From Haliotis asinina (taxonomy: Eukaryota > Mollusca > Gastropoda > Lepetellida > Haliotidae): DNA of 64,000 nucleotides. Both the position numbers and the translations under genes were made by a program. Below, one piece after another: positions 10,443 to 21,400 of this stretch. How positions within the stretch are numbered: the stretch's first letter is position 1; each line of letters begins with the position of its first letter. The notes under the pieces are model-generated. The model made no database searches. It saw only the letters and a program-made list of their open reading frames with translations, and was not told the origin of the DNA. Location: the NCBI RefSeq assembly GCF_037392515.1, contig NC_090285.1:4591501-4655500 (forward strand), read 5' to 3'.

Positions 10443-13363
10443 ATGGCGCTGTTCAGAGTAACGTCTCGTTTGGGGAATTCGTTGAAGTCTGTGTTTGATG
10501 CCACTCCGGTTGCACTTTATCATAAAAATGTGAGAACTGATTTCAATAACAGTTTTAACAGTTGCACATTCACCAGATTTAACATGTACGTGGTCATTGT
10601 ACATGTATGAACAAAAAATGTCGTTATGTAACATGTCCACATGTTCTTCACTGAAAACCAGAAAACGTCATCATCACTCGGTTAAATTCTGGTTACCATT
10701 CAGCGTTGTTTAGTGTAACAGCTTTGCTAAATTAAAGCCAGTATCTACGATTTAACTGGAGCTCTAACGTGGTACTCAGACCATATTTATGTAAAGCAGT
10801 ATGATAATACATTCTGTTGACCAGCAACAAAAGTGTGCCACATTCCCTCAGTGGGGAGTACCGGGCGTACTTTTTCAAATTAATTAGCGGTGTCTAAAGA
10901 TTGGAAGGGTGGCAAACCCAAACCCTAACCCTGAGAATCGGAAAGGGTGTCTAACCCTGTACCTAAACCCTAAGGATCGTAAAGGATGGTGGCTAGCTGG
11001 TGCTGCGTTCTGTAAACTGCATTCTAGCTATAATATTTTTATAATCATGGCTACAGATAATGTTTTGAGCGTTATTTGTCTGATAACAATGAGTAAAGCA
11101 ATTGAATATCAGTAGTATGGCATGTATCCAGTATAATTCTTGCATACCCTCAAATTGTGCACCTTGTGTGGTATTTTAGTAATCATTCAAGGAAGAATGC
11201 ATGTCTTTGGGGGCAGGGATGGAATTGCCAAGCTTGAGTCTTGCAGGTCACCACTGGAAATAAAAAGTAATTGAAAATTCGAAACCTCTGCTGAAAATAT
11301 GATATTTTTCAAATTATTGTGTTGACACTTTTGTAATAATGATTTAACACAAAATGCATGTGTTTTGGCATGGAATTGTCAAACTAGATTCTTGTAGGTC
11401 ACCATTGGGAATAAAACAATAACTGAAAATTTCAAAACACAAGCATAAATGTGATTTTTTTTTCAAATTGAACTGTTTACTTTGAGTTTTGAGTTGCATA
11501 TGAACACAAATTATGGACACTTAGACATATGAGTTGAGGTTGTACATTTTGTTTGGTTTAGAGCACAGATGTCATACTATTAACACAATCCTTAACATCA
11601 TCTCATGGTATGCATATTTATTCAAGTGAAATATTAATTCAACAGTATTCAATATAATCAGATGCACATTAATTAATGGTCATGGATTTTGCTTAATAGA
11701 TGAGGTATCCTGTCCTGTTATAAACTTGAAGGAAAGGATTTGACTCCCTACATAGGTACCCTGTGTAAAGCCTGTTTTTAGTGTTCACTGCTGGAAAATC
11801 GTTATGAGAGCTGTTAATAATCATGCTTCAAATTAGTCATTCATGACTGATATCCAAATTGGTCATGTTTCACATGGTGTCTAAGAACAGACACTTGTCT
11901 TTGTGAAACAGGACACTGAAGAGCTTTAGTATGTATGTAAACTGTCAGTTATGTTTAATTATGACAATTTGACAACTGACTCTTGTTTGTATAACTGTCT
12001 GTAACAATGGTACCGGCCAAAATGGCCACACATGAAGAGTGTGTGACAAAATATTAAATTGTTTTGAAGATGACAAGACACTGTTTATTTGAAGGTGATC
12101 GACCACTATGAAAATCCAAGAAATGTTGGTTCTTTGGATAAGGCTGACAAGAAGGTTGGAACTGGCCTAGTTGGAGCCCCAGCATGTGGGGATGTAATGA
12201 AACTGCAGGTATTGTGAATTGCTCCTCTTAAACATTGTCAACAGTTCAATTGTGATCGTGGCGATCACCTTTATTTACAATATTCATTTACCTTCAGTAC
12301 AAATAAAGCAGGAACAGGTGTCCAGGGTATTCAGAATAAGATTTTACCTATTGATCATGAATCTTAGTACTAAGATACGAGAGTTGTCAGCACAGACATT
12401 CTCACCGCATGTATCTAGAACATGTTAGTATATGTCATGTTGCTGTTAAATAAGGTCATTCACTTAAATAAGGAATTTGATACAACAACAAGTTTTAAGT
12501 GTCACACTGTTTATCATGTTTATTGTCATGGAATCTTGCATCTTTACTGTTGACAGACATTTTCTTGGACTTACACCATCAACTTCAACAACCTTTTGAA
12601 ATGTGTGAAATGTTGTTCTCCGTTTACAGATCAAGGTTGATGATGATGGCAAGATTGTTGAAGCAAAATTCAAAACTTTCGGGTGTGGATCGGCAATAGC
12701 TTCAAGCTCTCTTGCTACAGAATGGGTGAAAGGAAAAACTGTAAGTTGCCAACTGAAACAAGCTTGCACTGTTTAGTCTTTGTCATCAAGAGTCCACTAA
12801 AATGATTACTTTAAGTACATGAGTATATGACAAATAAGCCTTTTCCAATATTCTGTTGTTGCTACCTTGAATTTATGACACTCACAGCTGTTGGCAGTTT
12901 GAACTTGTTGGGGCATTCCAACCCTTGTATGCTCATTGCATGGTGTGTTTTTTTCCAGCTGGATCAAGCGCTGAAGATTAAGAACACAGACATAGCTAAG
13001 GAACTGTCTCTTCCACCAGTCAAGCTGCACTGCTCCAGTTGGTTATCTACGTTTTCATAGTAGTTCTGATTTTTATGTTGAAGTTGATACTGTAGGGTCA
13101 CTGAGTTTGAGTCTGCAAATATTTACATGACAATATTTGATCTCATATCATAGAAAATGTTCTTATCTAATGAAAAGTTCTTTTGATAAAAGCAGGATCT
13201 TAAATTACAGACTGCTGAACTGCAGATTGATAACACTGAACTCTCTTACTGACTGAATTTTGTTATTATTTTAGTGTTGGCTGAAGATGCTATCAAGGCT
13301 GCTTTAAATGACTACAAGGTGAAGAACACACCTGATGGGGAGAAGGCCACTGCCACCAACTAG
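10443..13363 (+). CDS. ISCU: Iron-sulfur cluster assembly scaffold protein ISCU, mitochondrial
   Basis: ISCU is the scaffold on which NFS1, with ISD11, frataxin and ferredoxin, builds [2Fe-2S] clusters in the mitochondrial matrix. Five exons join in frame: 10443-10529, 12095-12208, 12630-12740, 12959-13037 and 13275-13363 (stop TAG), giving 159 residues, the usual length. Exon 1 encodes a basic presequence ([15 protein letters not shown]). Cluster ligands are visible: the cysteine in APACGDVM, the cysteine in GCGSAIAS, and HC in [15 protein letters not shown] is the site bound by the HSPA9/HSC20 chaperones. The methionine after HCS is split by intron 4 (A|TG). The intron 4 donor is GTTGGT, a weak form, and exon 2 uses an AAG acceptor. 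The C-terminus is slightly longer and more polar than in human. Confidence 0.97.
11194..11490 (+). repeat. Imperfect tandem duplication (~155 bases) in ISCU intron 1
   Basis: Two adjacent copies share AATGCATGT, GGCATGGAATTG / GGGATGGAATTG, CTTGTAGGTCACCA / CTTGCAGGTCACCA, GGAATAAAA and a T-rich TTTTTCAAATT end. They start near 11195 and 11350. The copies have diverged by substitutions and small indels. No coding or RNA feature is seen. Confidence 0.6.
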
Positions 13364-14193
13364 CCTCTACTCCAGTCCAGTTGTTCGGTGTCACATATTT
13401 CAATAGAGTGCTTGTGAAGCATTGTTTGGGCTAAAGTGTAATTTCTTCTTGATGTCAAACATGCATGAACTTTTGCCTTGTGTATGTGTAGTCTCTGAAA
13501 AGATTGTATGATGACTGTATATGCCCAAGAGCCTTTGAATTTGTAAGCTGTTTTGTTAAAAGGACCCTCCCGAAACATTTATCAAATTCTAATTGATGTT
13601 GAGGAAATTTGAATGCTGAAATCTCATGTATATAGTCTGTTGACCTTTGGACATGTACATATAAGGTGAAACTGATTATTCATGTTTTTGATTCTAACCA
13701 CATGCTTCTGAGTTTGCTGTAAAATTTGTTTTCAATCATGTACTAGTTTTGGAAGACTCACAATGTAATATATGTAATTAGTTTCTTTTCTACTCTGTGG
13801 CATCATGAATTGTATGCATTAAAACAGAGAGAATGCCCTTTTCTGGTACTTAGATTGTGTTCCTCTGGGTGTCAAGATGTCTGTCAAGGCCAGATGTAGG
13901 GAAGGAAGACTGTTGATGATCTCTGTACTGTGACCGCACAAATGAGTTAATATCTTACTTGTACAAAGATTCTTTGCATGATACTGACAGCTATCACTGT
14001 AAATAGCCTGGAGCTTGTTGACTTGAATGAAGGATGTGTGCCTGAAAGAGAGACTGTTTACTTTCATAATTTACTCTTTTCGTTCTTTCTTTGCTAGTTT
14101 CCTTATCAAGACAATACTCAGAGTTTTGTGAAATTGTGATTCAGATTATTATCTTTAATCGGTGAGTATTTCAATTTTAGGATATATATTGCA

Positions 14194-14199
14194 AATAAA
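14194..14199 (+). terminator. Probable ISCU polyadenylation signal AATAAA
   Basis: An AATAAA hexamer lies about 830 bases after the ISCU stop codon and is followed by a GT/T-rich stretch. No earlier perfect hexamer is seen between the stop and this site, although CATTAAAAC near 13815 could be a weaker alternative. The 3' UTR would thus be about 850 bases. Confidence 0.5.
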
Positions 14200-14576
14200 A
14201 TGTATAAAATAGTTTCTGTCTTATTTTTTCGTTTCATTTTGGCATTGACGCTGACATCAGTGTTTCATTACTGTCGTATCTGGTGAAACCACTATGATCT
14301 TCACACATTGTATTCCTGCTGGGAATAGAACACAGATCTTCACTGAGACAACCACTCCAGTTCATGTGTATTTACTCAACAATAGGGCCGCACAGCATCA
14401 CCACATACAAAATTGCAACAATTACTTATCGCAATACCGTTATACTGAAAAATATTATGTTCAAGTGTAACTGGCATAAAACTGATCTTGCTCATCCATT
14501 TACCGAGCCTATGTTGCCATTGTGAAAAAGTCCAAGGGCTTTTGCGATGTCCAAGGACAAAGCTATCCTGCAATCA

Positions 14577-15425
14577 CTTTCTTGTTATGAAGTTAAAATG
14601 GATGACCCCATGGAAAACTGCTTATGCCATGATAGCAAGATTCCAAGAAATGTCATATACTGAAGTTACATTGCTGATGGACTAAAAACGGGGGTAAGTG
14701 CAGAGTGATTTAGCCACACTATCTGACGAGGAAGCACGATTGGCAGAAGATGTGCTACAGTTTTTGAAACCGACGAAGGACAAAACTGCAATGATATGGA
14801 CAGAAACCTCGCCTTTGGTCTACGTCATCATGCCATTGAGACATTTGATGAATGCTGCTGTCTTTCTTCAAGATTACGACTTTCTCACAGTTGCTGAAAT
14901 AAAGCGCATAGTGGCAACATATTTTCAACCAATCTATATAAAACAAGCACAAATCCTGGACGCGGCCTCACCTGTTGATCAAACATGCAAACATCTTCCT
15001 TTCCCCTCAGATGAAGAGAAATGTGATGTTTTCGGGAATGCCACACCACAAACTGCCAAAATCATAGAGAAAAACAACACGTCCTATTATCAAATCTGAA
15101 CCTGATAAAAGTGACAGGGATTCAACGCTGAAGACTTTGCCACACCTACGCCCGGAAGCACCAGTGAAAACAGTCTGAGAATCTAACAATGAGGATCTGA
15201 AATCAAGTCATTCAGCCATTGGCTGCACCAAACCAATCTTAGTCAGTCCCCAAATGAGTTAGCTAAACGTGATATGGGCCAATACAGCATTGAGCCAAGT
15301 ATCCTACTGAGTGGGAGCAGCCTTTCTTGGTGGAAGATGGGTGAGGGCAAGTACCTTCGTCTGGCACAGATGGCGAAGATAGTGTTATGTGCACCGGCAA
15401 CAAGCGGACGGCTTTTTCCTCAATG
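14577..15425 (+). pseudogene. hAT-family (ZBED-like) DNA transposase relic
   Basis: Pieces typical of hAT transposases occur in order on the plus strand. First comes a WKTAYAMIARFQEM segment matching the RWNSTYDMLERF region. Then an open 134-residue stretch (14698-15099) reads LSDEEARLAEDVLQFLKPT and MPLRHLMN, and finally the C-terminal dimerisation motif WWKMGEGKYLRLAQMAKIVL with PATSGRLF near 15320-15420. The pieces lie in different frames with stops between them, so this copy is dead. No terminal inverted repeats or eight-base duplication were found. Confidence 0.75.
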
Positions 15426-16254
15426 AAGCCTTAAAATGTAGACATTCTCTTTCTGATTAAAAAAAAAAAAATACAGTATGTCAGTGTTAATAGTAGTATG
15501 TACAAGACACACTGGCAATCTAAACATGTTCCTCTCTCTGGTGATAGTTTGTGTTCAGATAATTGTGTTTGTGTTGAAAAAAAAATTATTATTTACTTTT
15601 AACTTTAGTTTGTAGTCTCAGGTAAAGGCATATTTTGTTTTGACTCTTTTGTGTCTAAAATTACTGTTAGTGAGTATTAAACAGAAAACATAAGAATGGC
15701 CCAGTTTTCCTGTTTTCTTTGCAAGAAGCAATACAATGCTCAATGGTTACTCATATATACTGTGATTCAATCTGAAGTTAAAAGAACACTACAAAATAGA
15801 CAGATCTCATGAACCTTTCTTTCACAATATATTGCGAAACGTACTGCAGTGCAGACGGGTGTATAGCAACACACCGCAGTGGGAAATTTGGTTGACATAG
15901 CTCTTCTCCCGAACCATTCTGCCAATAAATGGTCTCAACCCAGTGATAGCGCGAGTTGTAGTTTGGTACTCTGGTATAGGTTTCGTTTATGTCGAAACTA
16001 AATTTTGTCTTGACACGACATCACAAATAATGTGTTCTGCTCAAGATACAGTCTCCAAAGATATGCTGAACTACTTCAAAAACGCATCACCCTATTACCA
16101 TGGTTCATGGGATATGCAAAACGAGCTTTGAACAGAAACTATGCTTGAAGTATACTATGACAGATTAACATGGCGCACACTGGGACGCATAGGCATTTTT
16201 ATGTGATCATCCGAACCATCAGTTGCTGAAAATCACGGTTTCGCCTGCTACTGT

Positions 16255-16790
16255 TTGGATTCTTTAGACTGGTTTGTATCAAGTCAAATAGACAACCACT
16301 CTACATCCGGGCAACCACGTGTCGTCACGACCTCTGCTAGAGATCGTCATGTAGTCATCCTTCATTTAATAACAGGTTCAAGTCAACGTTCAGAACAGAC
16401 AATATCATTCGTGGAAGAAGATGTATCGTCTGTCCGCGGAAGGCGATTGTGGTAGCTAGAACTGCATGCGCGTAAGTGCTCTCTTCACTGACGAGTTTAG
16501 ATTTCATATCAGTCATGGTCAAGGTCCGGGGTCGACGTGGAGAACGTTGTACCGCGTTGTTGAGGTCAGCAGATGTACCGCTGGGTTTGCTGGAAGCGTT
16601 ATGACTTTTGAAGCGATTGGTAGTCACGGCAGGATACGTCAACACTTCTGACATGGTGAAGTAAGAGCTCAAACGAATACAGCACTGGTACTGAGAAGAA
16701 CAAGCAGATCAACGTCTTCACAGTTTGCAACAGGATCATGTACGACACCACATGTTCACATATAACAACGTGCGCGTGTGTGTATGACGC
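16255..16790 (+). pseudogene. Tc1/mariner transposase relic
   Basis: The translated plus strand shows, in order, the linker after the DNA-binding domain (SGQPRVVTTSARDRH), the first catalytic aspartate region (LFTDEFRFHISH, cf. LFSDESRFCLSH), a SVMTFEAIGSHGR block matching SVMVWGGISHRGR, and FQQDHVRHH matching the second catalytic FQQDNARPH. Frames are interrupted several times, and the terminal part with the last acidic residue is not seen. It is an old fossil of a plain DNA transposon. Confidence 0.75.
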
Positions 16791-17883
16791 ATATAATATT
16801 GTGCCACGTGAACCAACATATATACGTGCAGCCACGACTTTAATGTCAAGGCGATGTCTTCATTAATATGTACTCGAATGTGCATTATCATCCCATCTAT
16901 CTATCTATCTATACTGAACAAAAAGAAAAGAGACTTTTCAATTCGAGAACCACTACAGAACCATGTAACAAGACACTGCCATTGGGCAAGGGTGAATGAG
17001 TCGTATTACACGCAAGTTGTAAAACTGTAGGGTTTCTTTCAAATTCTTCGCGAAGACAACAAAGATTGAATGCCTCTCTATCTGTATCTCATTTTCATAG
17101 TATAAGCAACATATCTGCCAGTTTTCATGCTTGTAACATGAAAATGCATAATGATACCATTATCCGCTGGACTAACATTAGAATGGTTTGGGGACGTTTT
17201 CTTAACTTGAATAATAAAAAAGCTGGTTCTAGCACTTCCTCAGAAATGTTTCATTGTTGTGGGCAGCACACCTTATCATAGGCTGCAGGACCCAGGTGCA
17301 AAAGTGCCGACATCACAAAAGGTGGAACACTGATATGGTAACATTACTAGAAAACAAGATATTTCGTTTCCGTCCATGATTTTATGATACAATAAAGCAC
17401 AACAAAACAACAGCAATCTGTAACTTACACGTACATCAATATATCAAATCTCATGGCCATGAAGCTTTACGTTTACCGCCTTACCACTGCAATCTCATCC
17501 AATAGAACTGATCTGGGGTATCATGCAATCTGACAAAACTGTATATGGAAAGTTTAACATGAACTAGAGAATCAATACTCGATAAAATTAGATACTGCCA
17601 CCATTCAAACAGTCATCAAATAAATGTACAATCTGAAAGTAGTGGAAGTGAATCAGGAATTTCCTCAGATTCTAGTCCGGAAGAGTTTGGATACCACCCC
17701 TAAATGTTGACATCCTGTCCCCTACTGTCAGAGTGGGTTATTAAGAATAACGTCTCACGTCAACAGCCTCTGTTCAGTAGACATAAAACAATTCAAGCAA
17801 TTAAAACGAGTCACGGAGAACGATTCTCTGGGTCGAGGAAAGGGACGTGTGTGCGACGTGTACCGATTCTGATTTCAGAGTAG

Positions 17884-18142
17884 TAAAATCAGAGACCATA
17901 TAATTTATCTATTATATGGTCTCTGGTAAAATGCATTCGACGGATCGGCACTGTGCTCTGACTAGGCTCTTAGACAGCTAAGATTTATTTCCAGGATTCC
18001 AACACACAAACATGATCGATTCTGACTTACTCAACAGATGCATGTACAGTGAATCGCACTGCCTCAGACGACTGTATCACTCTATGATACATTGTATGTC
18101 TTACCAGGGACCATATTATATGGTCTCTGGTCTTACATAAAG
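17884..18142. repeat. Paired palindromes bounding a ~220-base segment
   Basis: Two near-perfect palindromes built on the same sequence, AGACCATATAAT / ATTATATGGTCTCT at 17889-17926 and GGGACCATATTATATGGTCTC at 18111-18135, lie about 200 bases apart. The flanking words GGTAAAA (right of the first) and TCTTACC (left of the second) are also inverted relative to each other. The layout suggests a small foldback element. It lies upstream of RPL13A and no function is known. Confidence 0.55.
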
Positions 18143-18479
18143 GACAGACGATATATTAGTTCAATAGTGGTGACTATTCGTCTGCATTCGAACATGCACC
18201 TTGGCATAATATATTTCGTTGTAACGCTTAACTGATAACATTTACTTTTCCCAAAGAAAGGAAAATGCAATCGACAAACAGGCGGCATGTTGTGAAATAA
18301 ATCCGAGCGGGTTTCCTACACACTGAAAATGAATGGCCTCCCTTTGTTTTTCTTCCGTGTTAAACCGGTTCTATTATGTGTACGCGGCGCAAGCAAACCG
18401 CTTTTACATGTGATATGTAGACAGATGCCCGGTCAACTTCCGATTTGTCCGTGGAAAACCACGTGTAACCCCCTTAATC

Positions 18480-18494
18480 TGCCTTTTAGCCATC
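18480..18494 (+). promoter_or_regulatory. Probable 5'TOP-like transcription start of RPL13A
   Basis: A pyrimidine run (CTGCCTTTT) lies 5-13 bases before the RPL13A ATG. Ribosomal protein mRNAs start with a C followed by pyrimidines (5'TOP), which places them under mTOR/LARP1 translational control. The leader would be very short, as is usual for this class. The assignment is inferred from position and composition. Confidence 0.5.
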
Positions 18495-21400
18495 ATGGGT
18501 TTTCAGAACAAGGTAGTTGACAACACTGTGCTAACATTATAGTCCTTTTGGAAGCCCAAGAACGCTGAATTGCCATTCAGTGCATAGCAAATCATCATTA
18601 TAACATGAACTAGTGCAATATTCAAGCTGAAAGCCCTTCGTGCGTGTTCTGCTTGATTTAAGGCTAGAACAACCCACGTGTGAATATGGATATGGAATAT
18701 GAGACTGTGTCCCAGTGTGTGTAGGACTTAGATCACAAGTCACAAGATGGTTTTGTGAGGGATATAAGAGCGATATTTGTAATAACCAGATTCAAAGTTT
18801 GTACCAGCCTAAAAGTGTACAAGTCATGTAGGTCATTTATCTCTGTTTTCTGTCACTATTGTCACTGTCAGGATTGTTTAGTTAAGAGATATCTGTAATG
18901 TCATGTCATGATTGCAGTGGAATAACACACTTCTTTGTCGCTTAATCCTTCAACTTTGAGATTTATGAAAAAGCATTTACATACCAATTACCTAGCTATA
19001 GTCTGATAAATGGATGAAAAGACCACAGGTTCAGGCTTGTATAAGTTGTAACATATAGATCTACAGATGATCTGAATCTCTATGATCTCTATGCATTTAT
19101 TGTGACAGTCAAGTAGCTCTGTCTTGGGATGAACAGTTATCATTTGAGGTTAAACATTAGTTATCATATATCCCCTTGCACAAATCTTTATAATTGCGAA
19201 ATATTTAGCTTTTTACTGTTGTGGCACATTTGATAATATTAGTAAAATATGACTACAGGTAAATTAGTATGTGTCTAAAATACTCGTCACTATATTTTTG
19301 TCTGTGGATTCACATAGCAGACCAAACAAATTGTGAATATTGTATTTTCACAACTTCTCAGCATGTTTTGTCTTTTAAGTGTAGTCAGAAAGGAATATTA
19401 AGAAACATTCTGCTGAACAGTAAAAGTGAATATTTATAATTGAGCCTTAGAACGTTGAACACATCTATGAATTTGAAGTCATAGGCTAATAAGATACAGA
19501 ATTTCACTGTCAGCATATAAAATTTATGTGAATAAAATTACACTGTCTTTCGATTATCCCTGCGGTATAAGACTCCCAATATGATTGTTATGTTCTAATG
19601 ACAAGTGGCTTGGAAGATCATGTCAAAAGCATTTTCAGTAGAATTGCATGATCTCATCTCATTGAAAATCCCATGAAAAAAATTATGTGTAATGGTTTTC
19701 AGTACTAGTGAATTGTCTAAGGACTAGGCAGTGATCAGGTTCTTTGTCCTTGTGCAAGATATTTTCTTATGTTGACACTAATTGTGTTCAGACTTGGTGA
19801 CTTCCTGATAGCAGGTTAGACCTCAGTGATGCTATTGGTCACGTCATAATTTGGATAGCTGATTTTGTGATCAGCTAATTTGTCCCAGCAGTGTGATGCT
19901 TATGAATTTTGGGAAAGATTTCCTCATGTACCCTCCTCTTTTTGTATAGTAAATTTGCTCCAGGAGAGTTCTTCCCCAGTGTAATTCTCAAACGCTGAAA
20001 TACTGTTTTATACCTGTTCTAGTTTATTGAATGTATATTTAGGGTGAGGTATGCATGTCAGTGTGTGATTCTGGTTTTTGATGGTGGTGTTGTGATATGG
20101 GGGGAACTTTTACCAAATTTTGTTTTTTAAGTTGAAGTCCTTAAGAGCTTTGTCCCTGCTACTGGATCACTTCATGCTCAACTTGAATTGATATTGTTAT
20201 AAATAAAACTGATGGTTGATGTTTTTGCTTTCAGCCCATTTTGATTGATGCCCGAGGCCATCTGCTTGGGCGTCTGGCCTCAATTGTTGCCAAGACATTA
20301 CTGCAAGGTAAATATTGAACAGCTCGATAAAAATCTCTCTTGTTCACAACAACCAAAGAATGGAGTATTACTGAAATGATAATACTGTTATTCAACTACC
20401 CTAAAATGTTGGGCAGTCCTCTGTTGTACTAGTACAAAACTGAATATGGTATCCTATAATTTATACTATAATGACATATCCTATCTTGTCTGAAATGACA
20501 ATTACCAAAACCTGAGGAAATAGCATATTCCACATAGAAAATTGCCACTGAAGTTGTCATTAAAAGTGTGAATTACCTTTTTATTCATAAAGGTTTGTAC
20601 TTCATCTTTTACCCATGTATTGAATAATATCAAGGTATTTTATCAGACAGAACAAACTAATGCTGACTTTTTAGTCATCAGGCTGAAACCGAACATGTAT
20701 CACAGTAACTGCAGTGAATATTAGATGACAAATAATGATCGTAAGTGCAGAATTTAGATTCAGTTACATTACATTTTCCAGGTCAACGAGTTGTTGTTGT
20801 ACGATGTGAAGGCATCTGCATATCTGGCAACTTCTACAGAAACAAATGTAAGTGTTTTTATCTGAGCTGTTGCAAGACCCATGATTTTGCCATGTGCTTT
20901 ACACACGAGTTCTAGACTTGAACACCCTGTAAGTTCCATTTGGATATGGTATTTCTATTTTGATGATAGTACCATTGTCATAATGAATAATGTGTTGAAG
21001 TGTATGGCTGAAACATAATTCATTCATAATGCATAGTGTGAATGCTGTAAGACTCGAGGGACTCTTGCTTGCATTAAGACAAAGGTTTTTGCGTTAAAAT
21101 TTTGCAGATGGAAACTACATGCTAAATATTACACATGTACAAATACCTTGCATATATGTGTTTGTAGAAACTACATGAAGGTGTTGTACTTGTGACCAAG
21201 TGATCTTTGTGTTGCAGTAAAGTACCTAGACTTCCTGAAGAAGAGATGCAACGTAAACCCTGCACGTGGCCCATTCCACTTCCGGGCTCCCAGAATGATC
21301 TTCTGGAGGACTGTCCGAGGTACCTTTCAGCATTTGTACTCAACTTTGCGGTTTAATTGTTAGGCTTAAGATGCAAGGCGTATGTTACAGCAGGGAGTGA

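Noticed and set aside
10912-10972. AACCCTAACCCT-like telomeric repeat in ISCU intron 1
   Set aside because: Only one or two imperfect units inside a short duplicated phrase; too short for an interstitial telomere.
20462-20535. Possible extra box C/D snoRNA in RPL13A intron 2
   Set aside because: It resembles the end of the U34-like units (CTGAGGAAAT) but lacks a convincing box C, guide and terminal stem.
20946-21015. Possible box C/D snoRNA in RPL13A intron 3 (TGATGATA ... CTGA)
   Set aside because: Boxes are present but the terminal stem is poor and no rRNA complementarity was recognised.
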